Positions 8,552-17,361 of a stretch of 64,000 bases of DNA are shown here, piece by piece (position 1 is the first letter of the stretch; each line of letters opens with the position of its first letter). Below the pieces are notes generated by a model, which worked only from the letters and a program-made list of their open reading frames with translations, was not told where the DNA came from and did no database searches. The translations under genes and the position numbers were made by a program. Origin of the DNA: VSJD01 sp964617825 (GTDB lineage: Bacteria > Verrucomicrobiota > Kiritimatiellia > JAAZAB01); NCBI GenBank assembly GCA_964617825.1, contig CAZTWL010000015.1, positions 1 to 64,000 of the forward strand. The letters are read 5' to 3'.

Positions 8552-9521
8552 GTGAATCCGCTAAAATTAGGGTCTTGATCACAGTCTTCATCACGGGGGG
8601 GCAGACTGCGTTGCCAATCATCTTGATACGGTCGCGACGTGTGCCGAATTCGAGTTTCATTTTCGGCGGCATTCCCATCGCCGCTTTGAGTTCGGGAACC
8701 TGCAACATACGCATGACGTGTCCGTGCTTTGTGTCCGGCTTGACCAGGGCAAAGCGGTCTACGGTGGTGATGGTGCGCAATGGGCGGTTCAGTCGTTGCC
8801 ACCCGCCACTGCCATCCGTACCATAGTAAACGAGCAGGAAAGGCGTGGTTCTGCCGAGGACGGCGAATCCACGTTCGGCTCTTTCGAGCGTGGCCTTGGC
8901 ACGATTGGGCTGTCGCAGTTGCGTCCACCGATACGTTCCATTCAAATCCACAATCCCGGCGACATTTTTTGGGACGATCTTCCGGGGTGCCACCTTCGGC
9001 GGCATGTGTTTTGTGTCAGCGACAAGGAACAAGCGTCGTCGGGACTGCGGCACGCCAAAATGCGCGGAGTTCAGAACCTGCTCCTGCAACTTGTATCCAA
9101 GTTTTTCGAGCGCGGACTTGAACTCGGTGTAACGGCTCCATTTGCGCATATTGACAACGTTCTCAACGACAATCCAGCGCGGTTTGAATGCCTCGGCAAA
9201 GCGAACGACCTGAAACGCAGTTTCCTTGCTTTGCTCGCATCGCGGCTTGTTGCCTTTGGCTGGACTGTGGTTGGTGCATTCGGGAGAGGCGAGGATGAGG
9301 TCAATCGGACCAAATCCTTTCACGAGCGAGTCAACATCCAAATTTTCTAAGCGACCCGGGATGAACTCGGCTTCGGGGAAATTCGCATCGTGGGCTTCAC
9401 CAGCCAGGGGCCAAAGGTCGAATGCGGCGATGATTTCGACGCCTGCTTCGCGTGCGCCCCAACTGCTGCCGCCGGCACCGCAAAATAAATCAAGTGCGCG
9501 AATTTTCATAACCAGTTGCAT
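8544..9521 (-). CDS. DNA (cytosine-5-)-methyltransferase
   Basis: 325 residues. Motif I is DLFCGAGGSS (11-20), motif IV SPECTNHS with catalytic Cys82, motif VI VENV (Glu120), motif VIII QSRRRLF (159-165) and motif X GNAV near the end. The residue before the catalytic cysteine is Glu instead of the usual Pro (PEC, not PPC). The target-recognition region (~170-280) is short, as expected for a small single-specificity enzyme. The ATG at 9509 (MKIRALD) is an equally good start; neither has a clear ribosome-binding site. This is the first gene of the five-gene operon reading toward Vsr. It would mark self DNA with 5-methylcytosine; the recognition sequence cannot be predicted. Confidence 0.93.
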   Translation of the reverse strand: MQLVMKIRALDLFCGAGGSSWGAREAGVEIIAAFDLWPLAGEAHDANFPEAEFIPGRLENLDVDSLVKGFGPIDLILASPECTNHSPAKGNKPRCEQSKETAFQVVRFAEAFKPRWIVVENVVNMRKWSRYTEFKSALEKLGYKLQEQVLNSAHFGVPQSRRRLFLVADTKHMPPKVAPRKIVPKNVAGIVDLNGTYRWTQLRQPNRAKATLERAERGFAVLGRTTPFLLVYYGTDGSGGWQRLNRPLRTITTVDRFALVKPDTKHGHVMRMLQVPELKAAMGMPPKMKLEFGTRRDRIKMIGNAVCPPVMKTVIKTLILADSHE

Positions 9522-10015
9522 ATTGTCAGGTGTTTTGTGCTATGCCAAGCAGAAACTAGATGTTGCTTAATATTTGCGTATTGTTGGTTGGCTTCAGGCA
9601 CGTATCGTCGTGCAGTCGGCCGAGATCATAGTTCATGTTGGGCTGTCAGGGTCACCCAGTCCTGTGAATAAGCCTGTTTGGTATTTGTTCAAGTTTACGG
9701 TTGTAATCAAATCCGTTGCGGTATAGCCGCCCGGTCATGATTGTTAGCTTGGCAGATCATGGCGCAACCGTGGACGCCACAGCCTCGGCACTACGATGTC
9801 CACAAATGGCCCAGGCGATAGCGTAAGGCAAGTTCCCGGTGCCTATCGCACCCCGATCTCTGGCTGGGGATCATCATTTTTGGCCTTGCAAGTGTATTCC
9901 GGCCGGTTTTGGTTGCACTCGACCGCCATCTTTTGGGCACTTTCCTGCCTTTTTCTGCCACTTGCGAAAAAGTCAATAAAACCAAGGTTTGTTCAATAAT
10001 GACGGGACTTAAAGG
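9522..10015. other. Intergenic stretch between methylase operon and tRNA-Cys
   Basis: 494 bp with no supportable gene. It should hold the promoter of the minus-strand defence operon; no convincing -35/-10 pair was found. An open minus-strand frame at 9791-10135 runs through the tRNA and is not credible as a gene. No direct repeat of the tRNA 3' end and no integrase fragment could be recognised. Confidence 0.5.
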
Positions 10016-10089
10016 TGGAGGCGCGAACCGGAGTTGAACCGGTCTAACAGGTTTTGCAGACCCGTGCCTAACCGCTTGGCTATCGCGCC
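10016..10089 (-). tRNA. tRNA-Cys (GCA anticodon)
   Basis: 74 nt with encoded CCA (complement at 10016-10018). The acceptor stem pairs GGCGCGA (10083-10089) with TCGCGCC (10020-10026) and the discriminator base is T, typical of tRNA-Cys. The anticodon stem-loop reads CGGGT-CTGCAAA-ACCTG, giving anticodon GCA. The T-arm GGTTCAACTCC is intact. It faces the defence operon with its 3' end. Confidence 0.96.
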
Positions 10090-10316
10090 TTGAAGAAACG
10101 ACCTGAAAAAGACGGCTTTTCAGACAGCCACACATGGTATCAAGCCGAAATTTGGCGTCAACTGCTATTTACTTGATGAATTTCGGAAAGAAATCTCGAC
10201 AGGTGCAATCGGCGTGTGATAAAAAAACCATATTGTTTCAATCATCTGTAATTCGCTAAGCATGGCTCCCGCTGCCGGCTGCGCAAGCCGGGCGGCATCT
10301 ACCAAAGGATCAACAT

Positions 10317-10973
10317 ATGAAGAACGCACCTATCTTTACCCGGCTGGCAGGAGCGGTTGTCCTGATGCTGGCCACCAGCGCTCTGGCCGACGATACGGGC
10401 GCGGCCCCAACCTCGATGCCCGCCAAGCAACCGTCTGTCTTTCAAAAAGTGGATGTCAACAGCGACGGTAACATTTCGGCGGCCGAGTTCACGTCTTACC
10501 GGGATGCATCGTTTAAGGCAATTGACGCCAATGGCGATGGTCAGCTGACGTCCGACGAGTTTGTCAAGGAGCAGCAGGGCCGGTTCAAGGAAATGGATGC
10601 CAACAACGATGGCATAGTTGTGGCCGAGGAATATATCGCTTTCTTTTGCGGATCGGGCGCCAAGGGCGATAATGCGATAAAGTCAGCCAAAACCGACAAG
10701 ACCACGCTGTTCGAAGCCATGGATGCCAATGATGACGGCTTTGTGACAGTTACGGAGCTTGGAGTTTATCGCATGGCCATTTTCCGACAGCTGGATGCCA
10801 ATGGCGATGGCCAGTTGACGCCGGAAGAATTTGCGGCCGGCGCCGGCAAGTACTTCACGGCCATGGAGGCCGATAAAAATAATACGGTTGCCAAAGAAGA
10901 ATTCGATGCGACAGGCGTCGACAAGTCGCGCGGGACCCGCGCGCCGGAAACCAATCTGCCCGTGGCAAAATAA
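10317..10973 (+). CDS. Secreted protein with six EF-hand calcium-binding loops
   Basis: 218 residues. A signal peptide (MKNAP to about ALADD) predicts export. Six DxDxDG-type loops are visible: DVNSDGNI, DANGDGQL, DANNDGIV, DANDDGFV, DANGDGQL and a degenerate last one, EADKNNTV. They come as three pairs, as in calmodulin-like proteins and bacterial calerythrin. Loops 2 and 5 are identical (AxDANGDGQLT), which suggests internal duplication. A GGATCA ribosome-binding sequence precedes the ATG. The gene is monocistronic, between the tRNA and the convergent galactokinase. It is probably a periplasmic calcium sensor or buffer; no enzymatic domain is present. Confidence 0.85.
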   Translation: MKNAPIFTRLAGAVVLMLATSALADDTGAAPTSMPAKQPSVFQKVDVNSDGNISAAEFTSYRDASFKAIDANGDGQLTSDEFVKEQQGRFKEMDANNDGIVVAEEYIAFFCGSGAKGDNAIKSAKTDKTTLFEAMDANDDGFVTVTELGVYRMAIFRQLDANGDGQLTPEEFAAGAGKYFTAMEADKNNTVAKEEFDATGVDKSRGTRAPETNLPVAK

Positions 10974-10979
10974 GCGGGA

Positions 10980-12143
10980 TTAAAGCACGCGTGCCCCGGC
11001 GGCCGGCCGGATCACGCGGGTTGTGCAGGTGCGGCCGAACTGGTGCGCATAGACGGATGCAAGGGTTTTGCCGACGGCATCCGCGTCGCTGGGGTGGAGC
11101 ATCAGCACCACGCTGCCGCCAAAACCGCCGCCGGAGAGGCGCGCGCCCAGGACCTCCGGCAGCAGCCGGGCCTGGTCGACGAGAAAATCCAGTTCCGGGC
11201 AGGAGTTCTCAAAATTTATCTTCGAACTTTGGTGGGATCGATACATCAGCCGGCCGAAGTCCAGCACGTTCCCTGCCTGCAGGAGCCGGTTGGCTTCCAG
11301 GACGCGCGCATTCTCCCCGATCACATGCGCCGCGCGGCGTGCCGTGGCCGGCTCCAGGCGCGCGGCACACGCCTTCCATTCATCCAGAGAGACATCGCGC
11401 AGGGCCGCGACCGGATGAGGGAGCACGGAAGCAAAAAAGGCGGCGGCCTGTTCGCATTGCTCCCGGCGTTCGTTATAGGCCGATGCCACCAGGCTGTGCT
11501 TGACGCAAGTGTCGGCCAGCAGAAAACAGATATCCGCTGATAGCGGAAGGGTCTCGACCTTCAGCGACCTGAAATCCGTGAACACCAGGGCTTCCGATTT
11601 GCCGCTCAGACTGGAAATCTGGTCCAGCAATCCGCAGTGCGCGCCGGTAAAATCGTTCTCGGCCGCCTGGCCAATCTTGGCCAAAGTCAAAGGATTCGCC
11701 GTAATTTTATAGAGCCGGCAGAGCGCCAGGGCCGTGGCGATTTCCAGGGCGGCGGAGCTGGAGAGCCCTGCGCCCATGGGAATATTGCCCGCAAACGTGG
11801 CCTGAAACCCCGGCGCGATGTGCCCGAGTGCGCCAAGTTTGTTGACCACCCCGCGCACATAATTGATCCAAAGCGGCTGCTTGGCAGGCGCGGTAACCGG
11901 CAGATCGAAGCCGGCTTCTTCATGAATATCCAAGGCCTGCACCGTACAGGCCTTGCCGGCGACGGGACTCAATGCCACGCCGACGCCCAAATCGATGGCG
12001 GCGGAAAGCACAAATCCTTCGTTATAATCCGTATGGTTGCCGAGAATTTCCACGCGCCCGGGCGCATAGGCCACGACGGCCGGCGCTGCCCCAAAACGTT
12101 TGGCATGGGCCTGCTCGATAGTTTCAATTAATGTCATTTTCAT
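10980..12143 (-). CDS. galK: Galactokinase (GHMP kinase family)
   Basis: 387 residues from the Met at 12143; an upstream in-frame Met at 12179 would add an atypical Arg/Pro-rich leader. Family motifs are present: the galactokinase signature PGRVEILGNHTDYNEG (usually GEHTDY), the GHMP ATP-binding loop GAGLSSSAALE, and the C-terminal RLSGGGFGGS. The enzyme phosphorylates galactose at C1 in the Leloir pathway; related GHMP enzymes act on N-acetylgalactosamine, arabinose or mannose, so specificity is not certain. It lies 74 bp downstream of a phosphohexomutase gene on the same strand, which suggests a sugar-activation unit. No galT or galE is in the window. Confidence 0.85.
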   Translation of the reverse strand: MKMTLIETIEQAHAKRFGAAPAVVAYAPGRVEILGNHTDYNEGFVLSAAIDLGVGVALSPVAGKACTVQALDIHEEAGFDLPVTAPAKQPLWINYVRGVVNKLGALGHIAPGFQATFAGNIPMGAGLSSSAALEIATALALCRLYKITANPLTLAKIGQAAENDFTGAHCGLLDQISSLSGKSEALVFTDFRSLKVETLPLSADICFLLADTCVKHSLVASAYNERREQCEQAAAFFASVLPHPVAALRDVSLDEWKACAARLEPATARRAAHVIGENARVLEANRLLQAGNVLDFGRLMYRSHQSSKINFENSCPELDFLVDQARLLPEVLGARLSGGGFGGSVVLMLHPSDADAVGKTLASVYAHQFGRTCTTRVIRPAAGARVL

Positions 12144-12217
12144 CTTGAGATCAGGCGGTGACGGGTGCCGCCGCCGCAACTGCTTGAAAGCGTCGTTTTT
12201 TGACGGATGATCTGCGC

Positions 12218-13537
12218 CTATGCGCGGATAATGTCCAAAAGTTCCTGCGTGCGCCGATCCAGCTGGGATTTGGTTTTGGCTTCCAGGTTCAGCCGGACCA
12301 GCGGTTCGGTGTTGGAAGACCGGACGTTAAACCACCAGTCGGCAAATTCCACGCTGAGCCCGTCGAGTTCGAACTGTTTGCCGTTGCGATATTTGTTTTT
12401 CAACCGCGCTAGAACTGCCGGCGGATCCTTGACCTCCGAGTTGATCTCCGCGCTCTTGAAATAGCGCTGAAAGGGTTTGATCAGCGCGGAAAGCGGCTCC
12501 TTGGCCTGGCTCAATAAATTGGCGACGTAGAGCACGGCCATGGAGGAGCTCTCGGTGAAGTAGTTGCCTTGAAAATAGTAATGCCCGGAAAGTTCGCCCG
12601 CAAAGAGCGCCTTGGCCGCGCGCATTTGCTGTTTGATGAAGGCGTGGCCCACCCGGCACATCTGCGGCGTGCCGCCGTTTTCCTCGATCACTTCGCGGAC
12701 GGCCCAACTGCTGCGCAGGTCGTAAAGAATCGTGCCCTTCTGCTTTTTCAGGATGCTTTGCGCAATCAGGAGCGTGATCATGTCCATGGGTACGATGGCG
12801 CCGGTCTCGTCCAGAAAACCCACGCGGTCGGCATCGCCGTCGAAGGCGGCGCCGAAATCGTAATGGCCCGCGCGCACTTTTTTCTGGAGATCGGCCAGGG
12901 TCTCGGTCTTTAACGGATTGGCTTCATGGTGCGGGAACGTGCCGTCCAGCGTGTCATAAATGGCATCCATCCGGATCAAGCCCGCCAAGGCTCCGGCCTC
13001 GACCGAGCCCATGGCGTTGGCGCAATCGGCGGCGATCGCTATCGGGCGCCGGATGGCGGCCAGCTTTTGCACGTGCGCCACATATTCCGGCAGGATATTG
13101 TAATCCGAGATCTTGCCGGGCGTTTCCGGCGCCGGCGCAAAATCGGATTGCACCACACGCCGCTCGATTTCCTGGATACCGGTTTGCCCGCTGATCGGGA
13201 CGGCTTGCGCGCGGCAGAGTTTGAAACCGTTCCACTCGCCGGGATTGTGCGAGGCGGTGATCATGATGCTGGCATCGGCGCCCAGCTTGCCGTTGGCGTA
13301 ATAGGACATCGGTGTCGAGCAAACGCCCACCCGGATCACGTCGGCGCCCTGCTGGGTCAGCCCGCGGGTCAGCGCCCGGAACATGGCTTCCGAGCTCGAA
13401 CGCATATCCTGTCCGACGACGATGCGCCGGCAGTTCAGAAAACTAACGAACGCCCGGCCGATCTTGTTAGCCAGATCCGCATTCAAGTCTTTGCCGACCA
13501 CGCCCCGAATGTCATATGCCTTGAAAATGCCAGCCAT
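12218..13537 (-). CDS. Phosphomannomutase/phosphoglucomutase
   Basis: 439 residues, usual length for the alpha-D-phosphohexomutase family. The four signature regions are present: active-site serine loop TASHNPGEWNGFK, metal-binding loop DGDADRVG, sugar-specificity region GELSGHYYF, and phosphate-binding loop SSNTEPLVR. The GEMSG-like sequence reads GELSG, consistent with the bifunctional PMM/PGM (AlgC/ManB) group. It interconverts mannose-6-P and mannose-1-P (or the glucose forms) for GDP-mannose and exopolysaccharide synthesis. A GAGGTT ribosome-binding sequence precedes the ATG. Placement next to galK, and the acetylation and glycosyltransferase genes elsewhere in the window, fit surface-polysaccharide metabolism. 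Confidence 0.92.
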   Translation of the reverse strand: MAGIFKAYDIRGVVGKDLNADLANKIGRAFVSFLNCRRIVVGQDMRSSSEAMFRALTRGLTQQGADVIRVGVCSTPMSYYANGKLGADASIMITASHNPGEWNGFKLCRAQAVPISGQTGIQEIERRVVQSDFAPAPETPGKISDYNILPEYVAHVQKLAAIRRPIAIAADCANAMGSVEAGALAGLIRMDAIYDTLDGTFPHHEANPLKTETLADLQKKVRAGHYDFGAAFDGDADRVGFLDETGAIVPMDMITLLIAQSILKKQKGTILYDLRSSWAVREVIEENGGTPQMCRVGHAFIKQQMRAAKALFAGELSGHYYFQGNYFTESSSMAVLYVANLLSQAKEPLSALIKPFQRYFKSAEINSEVKDPPAVLARLKNKYRNGKQFELDGLSVEFADWWFNVRSSNTEPLVRLNLEAKTKSQLDRRTQELLDIIRA

Positions 13538-13644
13538 AGGTGAACCTCATAAATAATGTCGATGCCAACTACGCGTGAGCGGCGAACACAGTTAATCGTT
13601 TATCATATTGACCGGATCGGAAACAAGCTTGAAGCGGATGTAAT

Positions 13645-14205
13645 CTATGGCGCTAAAAAGTCCCGGATGGGTTTGCCGGCCACATAAAGATCTTCAATCG
13701 TTGCCCGGCCGTTCTGCACGCGCACGGCGACATATGCATCCTGCCGGCCGCTGCGCCCGGCATGTTGGCGATAGGCGGTATCGGCCGCCGGCGCCAATTT
13801 TTCATTCATATAATACCGGTCGAACGGGAACTGAATCAAAACGTTGGTTGGCGATAGGCAGTAACGGACTTTCACGCCGAAATAATCTTCTGTTGGCGGC
13901 CGTTCGAACGTCAAACCCTTGATCTGGGCAAATCCGTTTGTCCCGATCTCAATCAAGGCAAACATTCTCTCGCCGGCGCTGGGATTCCGGACATTGGCCA
14001 TCAGCGGCGCGCTTTCCCTGTTAAAGCCCAGGGCCACATACCGGCCGCGGAACGCATCGTAGGGATCCACCGGATGCGTCTGGAATTTGAAAACCTTGCC
14101 GGTCGCAAGCACGGTTTCGTAGCGCCAGATGATCGAGGCCGGAATGGCCCACTGCGCCAGAAAGGTCGCCGCCATCAAAGTCAGGAGCCAGGGAGCTGTT
14201 TTCAT
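13645..14205 (-). CDS. GDYxxLxY-type membrane-anchored protein
   Basis: 186 residues with an N-terminal hydrophobic segment (~6-25), then an extracytoplasmic domain. The sequence HPVDPYDAFRGRYVALGF corresponds to the defining GDYxxLxY region of a family that is almost always encoded next to DUF2157/DUF4401 membrane proteins, and that is the arrangement here. Its start overlaps the stop of the DUF2157 gene (ATGA), implying coupled translation. The biochemical role of the family is unknown; envelope localisation is inferred from the membrane segment. Confidence 0.75.
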   Translation of the reverse strand: MKTAPWLLTLMAATFLAQWAIPASIIWRYETVLATGKVFKFQTHPVDPYDAFRGRYVALGFNRESAPLMANVRNPSAGERMFALIEIGTNGFAQIKGLTFERPPTEDYFGVKVRYCLSPTNVLIQFPFDRYYMNEKLAPAADTAYRQHAGRSGRQDAYVAVRVQNGRATIEDLYVAGKPIRDFLAP

Positions 14206-15509
14206 TGCGCCGCTCCTTTCCGCCGCAGCATGACGATATTGACCGATAGAAATAAAACTCCGGCGCCGATGAAAACCAGGCCCTTGGCCATCAGGCCGAA
14301 ATCGGCGTCAAAAAAACGGGCCAGAATCAAGGCGGTCAGCATCAGCATGCCGGCATTGATCGGTGCCAGTCGTGACGTTTTGATGCCGTCGGCCAACGGC
14401 CAGATTGCCAAGGCGAGAAAATACGCATTGAAAAGCAACCAGAGCAACGAGCCCTGATGAAGCCCGACGGCATAACCTAAGAATGTCACGATAGGAAACG
14501 CGCCGTAAAGCGCAATATCCCATTTTCGGCGCCGGGCGGCGCGGGTCAGGAGCAGAATGGCGGCAAGAGTCAGCGCCGTTATAATTACAAGCACTATGGC
14601 TGTTTCAGGCTGGTGGAAAGCATCACTTGCAAACCAAATTTGCCGGCCGAGATGTCTCCAAGGCCACTCGAAGGTCAATAGAAAAGCCAGCACGGCCGTG
14701 CCGCCCGCGCCAAGGGCAAAAAACGGACGCTGCCACATGGTCGGCGCCGTGCGGAACCATCCGGCGTCGGTCAGAAATAATACCGCAAAAAAACTGGCAT
14801 AAGCCTGGATCCAGAGATCGTCGATTTCGTGGCGGAGACTGGCGCCCAGAGCGATGCCCAGGCAAACAATCAGGGTCCACAGCGGGAATACAGCGCCGGG
14901 ACCATAGCGGTTTTCCCTGATTTTCCAGCCGATAAAAGGAATGACAGCCAACAATAAAGGCCAGAACCCAAGGACAGGCGCATGGTTCCATGAACCCGTG
15001 AACCATGCCGTTATGCCGGCCATGAAAAGCATGGCCGGCGCTGCGGCCTGGAGCAGATATGCCACCGGCAGGGTCAATAGCATCCAGGTCAGCATGAAAT
15101 CCTGCCAGGTGCCGCCCAAGTTGTAAGTCTGGGCGATCAGTGCCAGCGAGGCGCCGACGGCCAGCGCCAGCAGCATGCCGACACCCTCGCGCCAGGCTGC
15201 GCTGAGGCGACCGGTGCGGAATATCCAGACACATAGGCCCTGCGCAACGGCCATTGGGATGAACGAAATTATCGCCCGCATCCCGCGCGAGAGCTGATCC
15301 CAGTTGTAGCCCAGTAGCATGATGATGCCCAGCCCGATCAGCGCAGCCCCGATAACACTGAAAATGACCATGGCCCAGCGACGCCCGGAAGGCTCTCCGG
15401 CTATGCCATAATACGCGTGCAGGCGCTCGGCGGCTTCCGGTGCAATGATGCCGGCTTGCACCCATTTTGGAGTTTCCTGTGCCAGCCAACGTTCATGTTT
15501 GGCGCTCAT
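14202..15509 (-). CDS. DUF2157-family polytopic membrane protein
   Basis: 435 residues: a short cytoplasmic N-terminal segment (WVQAGIIAPEAAERLHAYYG) typical of DUF2157, followed by about 12 hydrophobic stretches from residue ~45 to the end. A strong AAAGGAG ribosome-binding site precedes the ATG. It forms a two-gene unit with the GDYxxLxY protein. The function of this family is not known; the partner gene suggests a joint complex in the inner membrane. The C-terminus is short and Arg/Lys-rich. Confidence 0.75.
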   Translation of the reverse strand: MSAKHERWLAQETPKWVQAGIIAPEAAERLHAYYGIAGEPSGRRWAMVIFSVIGAALIGLGIIMLLGYNWDQLSRGMRAIISFIPMAVAQGLCVWIFRTGRLSAAWREGVGMLLALAVGASLALIAQTYNLGGTWQDFMLTWMLLTLPVAYLLQAAAPAMLFMAGITAWFTGSWNHAPVLGFWPLLLAVIPFIGWKIRENRYGPGAVFPLWTLIVCLGIALGASLRHEIDDLWIQAYASFFAVLFLTDAGWFRTAPTMWQRPFFALGAGGTAVLAFLLTFEWPWRHLGRQIWFASDAFHQPETAIVLVIITALTLAAILLLTRAARRRKWDIALYGAFPIVTFLGYAVGLHQGSLLWLLFNAYFLALAIWPLADGIKTSRLAPINAGMLMLTALILARFFDADFGLMAKGLVFIGAGVLFLSVNIVMLRRKGAAQ

Positions 15510-15550
15510 GTGCTCCTTTACTGGATGGCGTTTGGATCGATCCGTGCCCG

Positions 15551-17026
15551 TCAGTGTGCAATGTATTTTTTAACCGTGCGCCTGTCAAGCTGCGCGCGGC
15601 GGGCCACTTCTTCATAGCTTCCATGCCGCTGGTACAATAACGTGCAATATGCCGATAACAATGCCTCGGCATGAAGACTGCCGCTTTCGATGCCCGCTAA
15701 GAGGCGTGCCTGAACATCAGGCGCCGCGCGGCCCACAAGGTCGCCTTCGTATTGGCTGGTAAGCATTATCCGCCGTACGGCCTGTTCCAGTTCCCGGACG
15801 TTGCCAGGCCATGGATAGCGTTCACCGAGCTGGTTGCGGAATGCCTCCCGGATTTCATTAAGCAGGGAGTCGGAATCTCGTCCGGTCAGCCGTTTTATAA
15901 TATGTTTCAGGAGCTCGTTGGATTCCCCGGGATCTTCCTGCAGGCGCTGGCGCAAGGAAGGCACGGTAATGACATCCGAGCAGAGCCGATAAAAGAAATC
16001 GTCGCGGAAATTCCCGTGCTGGCGGAGCTTGTCCAAAGGCTTATTGGTAGCCGCGATTACGCGTCCGCAAAAGCGCAGTATTTCATGACTGCCTACGGGC
16101 GAAAAGGTTCTGTCCTGGAGCACTTGGAGCAATTTGATTTGAACCGGAACAGCCACATCGCCGATTTCGTCGAGAAAAATCGCGCCATGCGCGCTGCAGC
16201 GGGCCAGAATGCCGTCATGCCGGTCGATCGCTCCGGTGAAAGCCCCCTTGCGGTGGCCGAACAATTCCGACTCGAGCAACGCGGGCGCGAATTGCGAAAG
16301 ATTAATGGCCACGAAACTTTGAGTGAAACTTTCACTGAAACATTCGGTTTCCATGTTAAATGGAATGTAACCGGATCGTCCGATGGCGGCAGCCGCCGCG
16401 CCTTTGCCAACGCCCGTCTCGCCCAACAGGACGGTGGAAAAATCCTCCATGTGGTCCCATAAATAGCGTTCGTACCAGAGGATGTCGTGGGTAAACACAT
16501 TATTCCAAAGACGCTTGCGCAAGGTGCGCATGCAGGGACTCTGGCCGACCAGTCCGCGGTTGATGAAATGGAAGGCACGCCGCAGTTGATAAAATAGGGC
16601 AAAATAGTGCTGAAAGGCGTCCGCCGAAAATCCGCGCCTGGTCATCCGGGCACGCGCCGCCGCCGCGAAGGGAACGGGCAGGGGCGTATCGCCGGCTTTG
16701 GCCTGATCCAGGATCAGTTGGTCAAACGCCCCGATCCATTGGTGAAAGCAGTCGAACAGAAAAGCGGTCTGAACCAGTTCGCGGTCTTCGCCGGCAAATC
16801 GGCGCAAGTCGCCGCACCCGGCGGCATCTAATTTGGCGATCCGGGCGGCCACCGTTGCCATCATCGTTTGCAAGGCGCGCTCCGCGCTTACCCGGCGGGC
16901 CAATGGACCGATGATCTTCAAGTCTGTCTCCGCCCGCTCTTCGCTGAATGGATTGCTGAATGCCGCCGCGCCTACCAATCGGAAAAAAGCCCGGTCTTCA
17001 TCCGCAAGCTTTATGGGTGCAGTCAT
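15551..17026 (-). CDS. Sigma-54-dependent transcriptional activator (AAA+)
   Basis: 491 residues from the Met at 17026 (MTAPIK); an in-frame ATG at 17062 is possible. The N-terminal ~180 residues are helical and match no receiver, GAF or PAS domain. The central AAA+ domain has Walker A GETGVGKG, the sigma-54 contact loop GAFTGA, Walker B GAIFLDEIGD, and arginine fingers around NFRDDFFYRL. The last ~35 residues form a Fis-type helix-turn-helix (YEEVARRAQLDRRTVKKYI). It is therefore a complete enhancer-binding protein. It is divergent from 17187-18129 across a short AT-rich spacer that holds a near-consensus sigma-54 promoter, its probable target. The signal sensed is unknown. Confidence 0.92.
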   Translation of the reverse strand: MTAPIKLADEDRAFFRLVGAAAFSNPFSEERAETDLKIIGPLARRVSAERALQTMMATVAARIAKLDAAGCGDLRRFAGEDRELVQTAFLFDCFHQWIGAFDQLILDQAKAGDTPLPVPFAAAARARMTRRGFSADAFQHYFALFYQLRRAFHFINRGLVGQSPCMRTLRKRLWNNVFTHDILWYERYLWDHMEDFSTVLLGETGVGKGAAAAAIGRSGYIPFNMETECFSESFTQSFVAINLSQFAPALLESELFGHRKGAFTGAIDRHDGILARCSAHGAIFLDEIGDVAVPVQIKLLQVLQDRTFSPVGSHEILRFCGRVIAATNKPLDKLRQHGNFRDDFFYRLCSDVITVPSLRQRLQEDPGESNELLKHIIKRLTGRDSDSLLNEIREAFRNQLGERYPWPGNVRELEQAVRRIMLTSQYEGDLVGRAAPDVQARLLAGIESGSLHAEALLSAYCTLLYQRHGSYEEVARRAQLDRRTVKKYIAH

Positions 17027-17139
17027 GCATAAAATGTAAGTTATATGTTCATAATATGTCAATATATAATAATGTTCTCCAAGTTCTAAATAATTATTAT
17101 TAGTTGCTTATTAGATGCTTATAATATTTTTACATTACT

Positions 17140-17155
17140 TGGCACATATCGTGCT
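17140..17155 (+). promoter_or_regulatory. Sigma-54 (-24/-12) promoter
   Basis: TGGCACATATCGTGCT matches TGGCACRNNNNTTGCW except for one T, with GG and GC exactly 12 nt apart. The expected transcription start is near 17166, about 20 nt before the ATG at 17187. The AT-rich sequence upstream (17027-17139) leaves room for activator binding, and the activator gene itself starts on the other side. Confidence 0.8.
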
Positions 17156-17186
17156 ATGTATTATTTCCATGAAAGGAGAGCTTTTT

Positions 17187-17360
17187 ATGAAATGTGACCT
17201 GGTATTTATCGTAGTTAGCGTTGTGCTTTTGGTCGTTATGTTTTCCGGTGTGGTGCCATCAATCCAGAGGAGGGGCTTCTTTACAAAAGAAATCGTCAAC
17301 GATCCGCCGGCAGAATATGTCTTGAACTACATGCCCACGCCCAGGTGGTGGCCCCATTGA
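17187..17360 (+). CDS. Small single-pass membrane peptide
   Basis: 57 residues, starting at the ATG preceded by GAAAGGAGAG. One strong hydrophobic segment (~4-23, LVFIVVSVVLLVVMFSGVV) is followed by a polar tail ending in Trp-Trp-Pro-His. There is no lipobox and no clear signal-peptide cleavage site, so it is likely anchored in the inner membrane. It is the first gene after the sigma-54 promoter and ends one base before the GTG that opens the hydrolase frame. No family is recognised. Possible roles are a helper, sensor or toxin-like peptide for the downstream hydrolase; this is inference only. Confidence 0.6.
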   Translation: MKCDLVFIVVSVVLLVVMFSGVVPSIQRRGFFTKEIVNDPPAEYVLNYMPTPRWWPH

Positions 17361-17361
17361 G

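Noticed and set aside
9522..10089. The defence operon as a tRNA-Cys-integrated island
   Set aside because: No integrase and no direct repeat of the tRNA 3' end at the other side of the operon were found. A weak match (TTGTGCT near 4354 and 9535) is too short to be an attachment site.
9791..10135. Open minus-strand frame of 114 codons
   Set aside because: It runs through the tRNA-Cys gene and has no recognisable domain or ribosome-binding site.
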